Source: Echinarachnius parma (Eukaryota > Echinodermata > Echinoidea > Clypeasteroida > Echinarachniidae). Taken from it: 64,000 nucleotides of DNA. Below the pieces are notes generated by a model. The model made no database searches, had not been told where the DNA came from, and worked only from the letters and a program-made list of their open reading frames with translations. Below are positions 1 through 9,700 of the stretch, piece after piece; positions within the stretch are counted from its first letter, which is position 1, and every line of letters starts with the position of its first letter. The DNA lies in NCBI GenBank assembly GCA_037951105.1, contig JBAMJV010004283.1:1-64000 (forward strand). The letters run 5' to 3'. The translations under genes were made by a program, and so were the position numbers.

Positions 1-896
1 AGTAAAACTCATGCTTGTACAAACTTTATACCTCCAACATCACATACATCAAAGTTGTGTGATTATTTTGTTGTTGGAATTTTTAGAAAGTAGTTCTACA
101 GACTTTCACACCATTTCTTTTTTCATAGCAATACATTTAGCCTAGATAAACTAGAGCTTAGAAGTATATACAAATACAAATACATCGCCCACCCCAATAA
201 TTAAAAAAATCAAATAGGAAACATAACTGGGTAGTTTTATGAAAAAACAAGGAAATACATTATAAGGTGTGCCCCCCCCCCCCCAATAATTATGTGTGCC
301 CCTCAATCAGTCCGACCACGCTACACCACTGACAGTCCAACGTGTGCCCCCTGGGGGAAGGGGGTACTCAAATTATCTTTTGGCGGGGGTGTGCCTCAGC
401 CAACTTCAAAACGGGGGTCTAAGGAGCGGGGTGTGACTCAACCAACTTCAAAACGGGGTCTATAGAGCGATCATGGCAGAGTCCGAGAGACATGAAAAGT
501 TCTGTAAGCAGGGGGGGGGGGGGGGGGGGGTGTCCGTCGGCAAATTTTTCAAGGCCGAGGTCTTAAGAGCGGACTTTGTTTGTTTTGATGAAAATGGGAC
601 CTTTAAAGGAGCGGCGATCAGCCTTTTTTTTAATCATGAAAATGGGACCCTTAGCCTTAGGAGCGGTGACCGGCCTTTTTTGATGAATATGGGACCATAA
701 TGAGAGGCGATCAGCCTTTTTAAAAATGAATATGGGACCCTCAGGAGTGGCAACTGGCCTTTTTTTATGAAAATGGGACCCCTAGGAGCAGAGATCAACC
801 TTTTTTGATGAAAATGAGACCCTTAGGAGCGGCCAGCTCGGCTGTGAAAAAGGGGGTCATTGAAGCGGCACATACCCGTCTTGCAAATATACACAA
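1..896. other. 5' intergenic, low-complexity tandem
   Basis: 1-470: no gene seen. 540-830 is a degenerate tandem of about 50 bp, 'gatgaaaatgggaccctta' with 'ggagcggcgatcagcctttt', about six units. A G20 run lies at 511-530. Confidence 0.6.
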
Positions 897-1076
897 CAGC
901 GAAAAAAATACAAGGGGCGGCCCCGAAATGCCCAAAAGAGCCCCCCCCCCAAAAAAAAAAGTAGCCCCCGAAAATTGTTTTATTTTTTTATTTTTTATTT
1001 TGGGGATTTTTTTGGGGGTTTTTCTGTTTGGATTGTGATCAAATGCTTATTAGATGATCACTTAGAGCATTAGAGC
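897..1076. mobile_element. CAGCGAAAAA element, left half
   Basis: cagcgaaaaaaatacaaggg through 'gattgtgatcaaatgcttat' matches 29733. It stops exactly where family A copy 1 begins. Confidence 0.72.
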
Positions 1077-1640
1077 TTAAAGGGAAAGTTGAGTTTTGGT
1101 AGAGAGGGCGCTAGACTACTTAATTGGTTTGTGAGGTAATGAAAAACTGAGTGTAAAATTTGAAAGAGCATAACATTTAAACAATAAAATCATCTTTGTT
1201 TTATAAAAATCGGTTCAGAAACGGCTGAAATATCCATAAATATAACAATTTGTAATAAACCCAGGGCCCCGGGTTTATTAGAGAATTTTGAACCAGCCGT
1301 TAAAAATTCAAAAAAATGCTTCCTCTTTTCAAAAAAGTTACAAAATAGGTATTTAAATAGTTGTTGGTTATTTCTCTATCTAATCACTATTTCAACAAAG
1401 CATCACATGCACAATATTTTATTCAAAATGGTTGAAACCGATGAGTGTTTAGAGAGCGCCCTCTTACGTTTTAACGGCTCTTTTTGAATGATAACATGAT
1501 CTTTACTACGTCATTTGTAATTTTGTGTTCCTTTCTAGTTATAACTATTAGTTTGTAATGTAATGATGCAGGTTTTGGTTACTAAAATTCAGTTTCACTA
1601 AAACTGTACTCTCCTTACCAGAACTCAACTATCCCTTTAA
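1077..1640. mobile_element. TTAA-flanked MITE, Kolobok/T2-like, family A copy 1
   Basis: TTAA then agggaaagttgagttttggt; ends accagaactcaactatccct then TTAA, so TIRs are about 20 bp. About 560 bp, with an internal 'aaatcggttcagaaacggct' that recurs in every copy. TTAA duplication and a TTAAAGG start fit the T2/Kolobok group. It sits in a truncated copy of the CAGCGAAAAA element (897-1076). Confidence 0.85.
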
Positions 1641-1938
1641 AGGGATGGTTCGGACGATTTCAAAATTAATGTACCAGAATCTAAAAAAATTACTCATTGG
1701 TAATATATTTTTATCAAAAAAATATCAGGATGATTTATACTCTATTGTTTTGTGTCTGCAATTTTTGATATTCATCGTCTATTTTCTGTACGCCAAGGGC
1801 GTCGAATTCTTCTCGCCATTGGGGGGGATGTTTCGTCATTTTGACAATCTCTGGCGAGGGAGCAAAGCGACAACCCAGCAGCGTGCCCAGGTTTTTATGG
1901 CTGAGGGGGGGGGGGGGGGGCAAAGCTTTTGAATACAG

Positions 1939-2105
1939 CTGTTTAGAAATGGAAAGATTATTAAGTGCACATTGCAAGCATCATGTTATGAGCTGGGCTT
2001 TGTCCAATATGAACTTTAGCCTGATAGATACATATATTGCAAGCATTCTGATGGAACCCTGAATAGCATCAGTCATGGGATACCCACATTGGGAATGCTA
2101 TGGTC
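1939..2105. repeat. Dispersed repeat, copy 1
   Basis: 'agattattaagtgcacattg' and 'gatggaaccctgaatagcat' are shared in order with 4278-4450. It adjoins GC block 1. Confidence 0.75.
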
Positions 2106-2125
2106 ACAACCCCAAAAAGTAGCCT

Positions 2126-2490
2126 GCTCGGCGGCCGGGCGGCGAGTTTTTAGCCATAATCGCTCGGTCACCGAGCGGCGGCCGCCCAGGCACCGCTGGT
2201 TTTTAGGCATCGCTCGGTCGCCGCTGAAGTTTTAGCGCGGAGTTAAAATTTGGGCGGCGCCTGCTCACTTTTCACTCGCCGCCCAAAATACGCTCGGTGG
2301 CCGAGCGGTCGCCGTCCGGGCACCGACCTAATCGAGCGGTCGCCGTCAAGCGATTTAGGTCAAAAATAGGTCAAATAGGACATCGGCTGCCGAGCGGTCG
2401 CCGCCCGGTCGCCGCTGGGAGATCAGTCGGTCACCGGGCGGCGACCGCTCGGCAGCCGATGACCCATTTGACCTATGTTGACCTAAATCG
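2126..2490. repeat. GC-rich CGGTCGCCG inverted repeat block 1
   Basis: Degenerate repeats of 'ccgagcggtcgccg' in both orientations. 2350-2490 forms a hairpin with about 60-bp arms, including a perfect 29-bp arm starting catcggctgccgagcggtcg (2380). Confidence 0.82.
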
Positions 2491-2524
2491 ATCATTGTTT
2501 GGTATATAGGCGCTCCACAAAAGC

Positions 2525-2528
2525 GTGT

Positions 2529-2581
<53 letters not shown>

Positions 2582-2725
2582 CGTGTGTGTGTGTGTGTGT
2601 TTGACTTTCGGATGCAAAGGTGTCTAGAAAATGTGTTAAACATGCATACGCTGTCATACTATGCACACGCATATATTATGTACGCATACACACACGAACA
2701 CACACACACACACACACACACACAA
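2525..2725. repeat. (GT)n and (CA)n microsatellites
   Basis: GT run at about 2527-2602 and CA run at about 2697-2724, separated by unique sequence. Open frames across them are artefacts. Confidence 0.95.
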
Positions 2726-2802
2726 TACACGCGAGTCTACATGTAATCATATCAATTTACACTTTCATGTACCACCGCACTATGCGCTTTAGTCCTGAAT
2801 TC

Positions 2803-3514
2803 TGAAAACGATTTTAGGCTAAAATTTATTATATCTACGTCATATCTTCGTCACTAAAATATGACACTGTACTTAAAGGATAGTTGAGTTTTGGTAGAGA
2901 GGGCGCTACATACAATGATTTTTTGTGAGATAATGAAAAACTGAGTGAAAAATTTTAAAGAGCACAATATTTTAAAGCCAGGATAAACTTTATTTGATCA
3001 AAATCGGTTCAAAAACGGCTGAAATATCCATAATCATAGTCATTTGTAATAAATGTGGGGCCCCACACTTATTCGATAATTTTGAACCAGCCGTTACCAA
3101 TTTTAAAAAAATGGTTCCTCTTTTCAAAAAGTAACACAATAGGTATTTAAATAGTTGTTGGTTATTTCTCTATCTAATCACTATTTCAACAAAAAATCAC
3201 ATGCACAATATTATATTCAAAATGGTTGAAACCGATGAGCGCCCTCTTACGTTTTAACGGCTCTTTTTGAATGATAATATGATCTTTACTAAGTCATTTG
3301 TAATCTTGTGTTCCCTTCTAGAATAATTATTAGTTTGTAGTCTAATGATGCAGGTTTTGGTTACTAAAATTCAGTTTCACCAAAACATTACTCTCCTTAC
3401 CAGAACTCAACTATCCCTATAAGGAATAGCGACTTGCAAAAACATATTTTAGTGACGGAGATATGACGTAGATACAATTTTAACATAATTTTAACTTAAA
3501 GTGGTTTTCAGAAT
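2803..3514. mobile_element. Foldback element hosting family A copy 2
   Basis: The left arm (tctgaaaacgattttagg to cactaaaatatg, about 2803-2863) and right arm (catattttagtgacggag to gttttcaga, about 3449-3514) are inverted copies with several mismatches. The MITE occupies the loop. Confidence 0.7.
2873..3423. mobile_element. Family A MITE copy 2
   Basis: TTAAAGGATAGTTGAG start; actcaactatccctat end, with the final TTAA altered. Same interior as copy 1, with a short deletion near 3238. It lies between the arms of an older foldback element (2803-3514). Confidence 0.82.
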
Positions 3515-3777
3515 ACACCCCAGTAGTCTTCAATTTTTACTTTACTGCAAATTAAAGACTCTTCATTAAAAACAAAGAATAAGGTACAAGGAAAGATAAG
3601 AGTAAATTCAGTTAATACTACATTGTATTAGGCTTGATTTACTTGGCACATCATGAATTTCTTTCTCAGGTGACAAATCATACAAACAAGGCAATTACCG
3701 TAATATTTCTCGCCCGCTTGCGCACTTTTGGTTACAAACAAATGGAAGGTTGTGTAATTATCAAACACGGAACCCAG

Positions 3778-4140
3778 GTTGCCCGGCGGAGCCCGGCGGG
3801 TCGCCGCCGGTGCGCCTACGGGACACCTACAGGTGACCCGCCGGTCACCGTCCGGTCGCCGGCGATTTCTTAAAAATCAGCCGGTGACCGGTGGGAGACC
3901 GCTCGGGAACCGGTGGGTCATCGGTCGGTCACTGCCGGGACGCCGCGCGGAGAAACTCCCTAATTTAGCCCAGTTGAGACCTAAAATCGACCGGTGACCG
4001 ACGGGACACCGACAGGGCACCGCCCAGGCACCGCTGGGGCTCTACAGCCTGCTTGACTTCCCCAAAATCGTTGGGCGATGCCTAAATTCCAGCGGCGACC
4101 GAGCAGGCTACAAATCGGGCGGTCGCCGCTCTGAGTTGTG
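3778..4140. repeat. GC-rich CGGTCGCCG block 2
   Basis: Same kind of motif ('ccgccggtcaccgtccggtc', 'cggtgaccggtgggagaccg') in mixed orientation, without one dominant hairpin. Confidence 0.75.
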
Positions 4141-4149
4141 ACCGTAGCA

Positions 4150-4510
4150 GAAGCTTATTGGGGGTCCAGGGGGCGGAGCCCCCGGAAGCTTTGGGATTTG
4201 TAATATCCAGATATAAAGATGTTGTCTATATGTAAATATAGCGTTAACTATTCTTTAGTTAATTGGCTTTTGAATTAGCTGTTTAGAGATTGGAAGATTA
4301 TTAAGTGCACATTGCAAGCATCCTGTTATGATGAGGGCACTGTCCAAGTATGGATGAATTTTAGCCTGATAGATAAATACTGTTGATTGCAATCATCCTG
4401 ATGGAACCCTGAATAGAATAAGTCAAGGGATTCCCACATTGGAAAGCCTATTGGGGGTCCAGGGGGCGAAGCCCCCGGAAGCTCTGGGATTTGTAATATC
4501 CAGAAATACA
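4150..4510. repeat. Dispersed repeat, copy 2, flanked by a GGGGTCCAGGGGGCG module
   Basis: 4278-4450 matches 1939-2105. 'ttgggggtccagggggcg' plus 'gggatttgtaatatccag' occurs at 4158 and 4450, one on each side, and in weaker form at 4654. Confidence 0.72.
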
Positions 4511-4797
4511 AAACTATTGAATAGTTAGCTCAATTTTAGTGAGCGAAGCGCAAACGCACAGTGGGCCAGGATCGCCTGAAAGTTTGCCAAGAGAGAAGTC
4601 CTGAATAAAACTATTTAATGAGTACATGGCTAGTACTGGGTCTAATAACCTTAATGGGGGTTTCAGGGGCGCAGCCCCGGAAGATTTTGGATTTGGGCAG
4701 TTTAGCATTATCAAAAAGTGGTTTAAGACTATAGTAACAACTTTCATTCATGAGAGGGGGCAATGCTCCTTAATTTTAATGTTATTATATATTTTTG

Positions 4798-4890
4798 AAC
4801 CCCAAATATTGGGGGGGATGATAATACAGGCCATCCCCCCCACCTGAAATATTGGGGGGGATATATCCCCCCCATCCCCCCCGTGATCGA
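4798..4890. repeat. Poly-G/poly-C inverted repeat
   Basis: 'aaatattgggggggatgata' and 'ggccatcccccccacctgaa', repeated with 'atatcccccccatccccccc'. Short fold-back with G7 and C7 runs. Confidence 0.65.
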
Positions 4891-5171
4891 CGCCCCTGCT
4901 GTACGTTTCCGATTTTTATCACGTGGTCGCGTGACGCGCCAGCCTCACTTTGCTTTGTATTGGCAGCAAAGTGAGGCATCGACGTCACGAAAATTGCATG
5001 CTGGGATAGATCCCACTGGCGGCAGATTCGATCCAAGAACTGTTACCTTATTTAGTCCCAAAGTGATTGTGAATGATCCAGTTGGTCTTTTTTCGTCGGG
5101 CCAAAGGCAATATGTAGAAAAAATATTGCTTCTTTGATTGGTAAATGCTGGAAATCATCCGAACCCCTCCT

Positions 5172-5314
5172 TTAATAGTAGCCCCTGAAATTCGAAAAAG
5201 AGCCCGGAAATTTGTAGCCCCCGAGATGATAAAAGTAGCCCCCGAAATGGCCGAATGTTGGAAAAGTAGCCCCAGAAAAGGAGCCCCAGAAATAAAAATA
5301 TTAATTTTTTCGCT
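5172..5314. mobile_element. CAGCGAAAAA element, right half
   Basis: 'tgaaattcgaaaaagagccc' to ttaattttttcgctg, as in 29935-30031. Confidence 0.7.
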
Positions 5315-6663
5315 GATACACAAGTACCCCCCCCCCCCCCCCCCGGGGGTGTGCCCCCTCATCAATCAGTATGCCCCTGAATATTTACCTATTTCCACTT
5401 CAGAAATCCATGGTCCGCATGTCAGCTGGCCACCATTAGTAGTCATTACTGCACTTGAATGAAGTATACACTTGCTCTGATCCATCTTGAACTTGAAGGG
5501 ATGGAACCACACCTCCATTACCCATCCTCCATTTTGCCTTGGTCTTGGAAGTTGATGGTCATGCATTGATCTGGTTTGTGATACTAGGCATTTAATAGCT
5601 GTCAATGACAATGCCATGGCATGACATTGTCTATTTGTATTCGATGAGTAGCTTATTAATAATAGGCCCACAGTCACACTTCTGAGCTTGCATATAATTA
5701 ATCTTTACAAAGTACATTTGGAAATAGTACTAGTATTAGTAACTAGAAGAGGACAGTGGAGCCTCGACGTCTACTAATATAATCCATGTACTATTGCATT
5801 GTTGTGCTTGTGGGCTGGCCTATCAATCCATGCAACCTCTTCAGACGTCACGTTTGTGTCTATATGAATATAGTGTGGCTGTGGCCATGCGCGTGCGAGA
5901 TGCGTCTGTCATCAAAATCGAAACTAAGTTCCCCTCGCCTCGGAGTCGGAGCGAGCTCGGAGCCGAGTTCAGTTTCAACAGTTATGAAAAGTCTCTTAGC
6001 CGAAGACGAAGAGGTTTAAATAATTACGCAATGATGAATGACCAGACAAAACATAAAAGATGTTGAGGGCAAGGCTGACCGAATAAGGAAGGGGTAGGGA
6101 TCCCCGAACCTCGACTCGTACCCAAATCCCCCGCCTCCGGCCCCGTGATGACACCCCTCTCCAGTCCTCCAATCCCGATCCCCGGCAACTCGTATACCCT
6201 CGCCGCGCCTCCAATTTATTTGCGACCATGGCTAACATTAGTTAGTCTAGACCATTCGTTAATGCAAATTATTTATTGGTCTTATCTTTGATAGTTCATT
6301 TATGAAGTTGTATATATATCACACATAAATAAATTTCAAAGGAATATTATTCATACATGAGTAGTAATGTTTTAAACATGACTATATTTATGAAATAAAA
6401 ACAATATTTTATCAGAACTCCTGGCAAAGTAAACTAATTCAAGGAATATCGGAATGAAACCGTGCCTATAAACTATAACTGTTCTTTACTCCAATTTATT
6501 TTTAGTATTTTACAAAATAATATGCTAATTATTTAGAGTAAATTCAGATTTTAGTATTATTTTACTCTTTATTAAGTATATAAAGTAAGGATTTGATAAC
6601 ATTTTTTTTTTTTTAATCGTTACAAATTCGATTTTTCTAGATTGGCAATGCAAAACCGGCGAA
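5315..6663. other. Upstream region of DLST
   Basis: C18 at 5327-5344. No gene recognised. The 300 bp before the ATG are AT-rich with a T run (6602-6614). I see no TATA box or initiator that I would defend, so the promoter is not placed. Confidence 0.4.
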
Positions 6664-6741
6664 ATGGCGATGTTTTCGGCAAGATTGTTAGCGAAAAGTC
6701 CTCGGATTCCCTTGAATCGTTTATTTCATTCACCTGAAAAG
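6664..6741 (+). CDS. DLST: DLST exon 1 (residues 1-26)
   Basis: Start codon and first part of the mitochondrial presequence, [20 protein letters not shown] and on: basic, Leu/Ser-rich and without acidic residues until the penultimate Glu. A second ATG lies two codons later; I took the first in-frame ATG. The donor is gtaaga, phase 0, the phase I recall for the human exon 1/2 junction. A pyrimidine tract ending in ctag lies about 20 bp before the ATG, so an upstream non-coding exon is possible. Confidence 0.85.
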
Positions 6742-9700
6742 GTAAGATTATCGTTACTCAATTTACTTTTTTTGTTAACCCTGGTGTAACATACTATACA
6801 AATTAAGTTTTCATGTAATATTCACTTAGTAAAGTCGTTGCAAGTAGTGCAGATCTGAGTAGACTACAAAATTTCCTATGGATGGGAGTCGCGTAATAAT
6901 TATCAATGTCAATGACGAAATGTCAATGTGAGTTTGCACATAACAAGGTGCATTGAAACTTCGCCCACGAAAATTGCTAGCCTAAGTTTAGTGGTTTTAC
7001 CGGTTATGATTAACATCTCCATGACAAACAAACATACACAAACTACATACTCCTCATATTTTGAGAACATTTTCATTAATTTAATTTAAGGCAGCTCACA
7101 AAATGACAAATATATCATCGTCCCATCGACAAATCTGTAGGGGATTGATCGCGATCGGTATCGTGATCGGATTAGTGCCTAGTGGTGTATCGGGACTCTG
7201 AGTTCCGGGTTGTTTGTTTGCACATGTTCTGCCAAGTCGGCGAAATAAAGTTTCTTTTTAATCCGGAATTCTTTGTCACCGTCATTATTCCTGTTTGTGG
7301 ATCTCTGACCCTTACAAATCTAGCGCTTTCATCATCATGGCCTCTTTCAGCTTAAATTAACCTAACCAGTCCAGGCGCCGTACGTAGTACGGCGCCTGGC
7401 AGTGGCATACTGAAGTGTGTATACCGTGAGGCTAACGCCTTTATTAACGGCAAACACACTTATAAAAACAAACAATACCTTACTTTAAATTACATATCTG
7501 AGTTCATAGTACTTACGAATTCTGTTATGGCATGCATGGACTTCAATGTTCCAAATGGTAAAATGTCTGAGGCTCCATTCGTTGTATTGATACTGAAATT
7601 TACTATAAAACTGGCAAGATTACAGTATTGACGAAAATGGTATCCAAATTTGTCCACAGTGCGCATGCGCGAGGTCGCAGGTCAAACTATGGCGTACGAG
7701 CCTGGATGTGCGCGCGTTCTGTACAGCGATTGATAGTTCGTCGTCTGCATGCTGCGGCGGTACGTTTTTCCTATTGGAATTTGCATGTACGGTAATACAA
7801 CCCGTTCGGTATTGCAACCCCTTGCTATACCGACTAACTATTTCTAGACTAGAGTTAGTTAGATTAGAACTAGAAGTTAGAAGTCTTAGAGTAGACTTAG
7901 ACAAGTCGATTTCATAATTCCGTAATGACGTCAGAAAATATAGAACTGTATGTTACGCATTTCATGTTGACATCGCCATTCACCCACACGCTCGGAACGT
8001 TGTCGTTATAACTTATAGCCTGCACGCAATATTAACCCTGACAATTTTTCGCTGCAAAAGTTAGCCTAATTTTCTGGAAATTGACGGTGACTATGTCTAT
8101 GACGCCGCGCCCAGAGTTATGAACTATGTTATGTATGTATGGACGGTAAGTGTACTACACATCGGCACTGCTTTTTTAAATTTCACACCTGATACTGAGT
8201 GATAGTGCATGCTACCTTTACAGGCCTTAGAAACTGCACTGGTCAAAGTTTTGAGGAGAATTAATGCATAGATCATCTGCTACGTGAAAATTTGTGAAAT
8301 GATGCCAATATTGATGCCAATTTTGAGATGCGTGCATTGTCATTGAGAGTTGAGGGGTGCCTGTTTAAAAATCACTGCGATCTCGTGCAGCAAAAAATAA
8401 CTCGCGTGTTTTAGGACGATATCTTAAAGTATAAGATATAATTCGCAAATCTGATCATCACATCGGAATCTGCACTATTTTCTCAATGTGTGAGTAAAGT
8501 TTTAGAAAATTTGTACAATTTTCAAGTCTAAAACTGTCTGAAATATTAGGGTGCCGATGTGTACATGTAGGTCACTCAACCATACTTACCAAATTACTCC
8601 AGATGCACGATTTGAAGACCTCACTACCCTCTGAAAAGGGTAAAATCAGATTAAATTCTGCGAACAAAAATGCATTGTACCTTATGAAATACGAAAATGG
8701 AGTGTTCATATTTGTCTACGCCAATTGATGTGTGCCCTCTTATGACACAATTACATACACGCATGCTCTGCATGTTTTGGTTACGTGACGCTATCGATCG
8801 TACTTCCCAAACATTCTTAAAGACGTTTTATTTTATTGCCAAAATTCTGTGAAGCCTGTCTGCTATTGAAAAAAATTTTCTTCAAAATCAATGGAGAAAA
8901 TTTTTATGAGATTCCCAATTATGCATGAATGAGTACCATAAATACTTTTATCTTTCATGTTGCAGATATGCCTGCCCAGATGTCCTGAAGTGCTAACAGG
9001 TATGTTGTTTTTTCAGATATCTTAATTTGGCAAAATAAAAATTGAATACAAATGAGTAATACACTGTAATTGTATCCATATACCGTATTACATTTAAAAC
9101 GATAAATTTATACAAAAATAACAAATATTTTTTAAAATATGATATTAGACAAATTGTATGACAAAGTTGTATAGAAACATTTTAAAATAGAGGGGACTAA
9201 ACAGAAAATCTAGATATTTTTTTTCTTAATTTTTCATTTGAAGTTATATGCATTTTTTCCCTGCTGTTCCCGTTTTTGTCGAGCCCACCGAAGGTGGAGG
9301 GAGACTAAGGGATCCAAATTGCGTCCGTCTGTCCGTGACGCTTACAAAAATTTGAATAACTTTCCAACCCTGCATCTGTTTGTAACCAAACTTGATTGGT
9401 AGATGCCCTATATTGACCTCCATGATATTCTGGGGTCAAAGGTCACATAAGTAGGTCAAAGGTCAAATGAGGGTCAATGTGAAGTTTTACCTGCAAGTCT
9501 ATTAGGGTTGATAACTTTCAAACCCTGCATCTGTTTGTAACCAAACTTGATTGATAGATGCCCTACATTGGCCTCCATGATATTCTGGGGTCAAAGGTCA
9601 CATAAGTAGGTCAAAGGTCAAATGAGGGTCAATGTGAAGTTTTACCTGCAAGAGTCTATTAGGGTTGATAACTTTCCAACCCTGCATCTGTTTGTAACCA

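Noticed and set aside
2355-2805. Open frames rich in Thr-His or Cys-Val dipeptides
   Set aside because: They are translations of GT/CA microsatellites; no gene.
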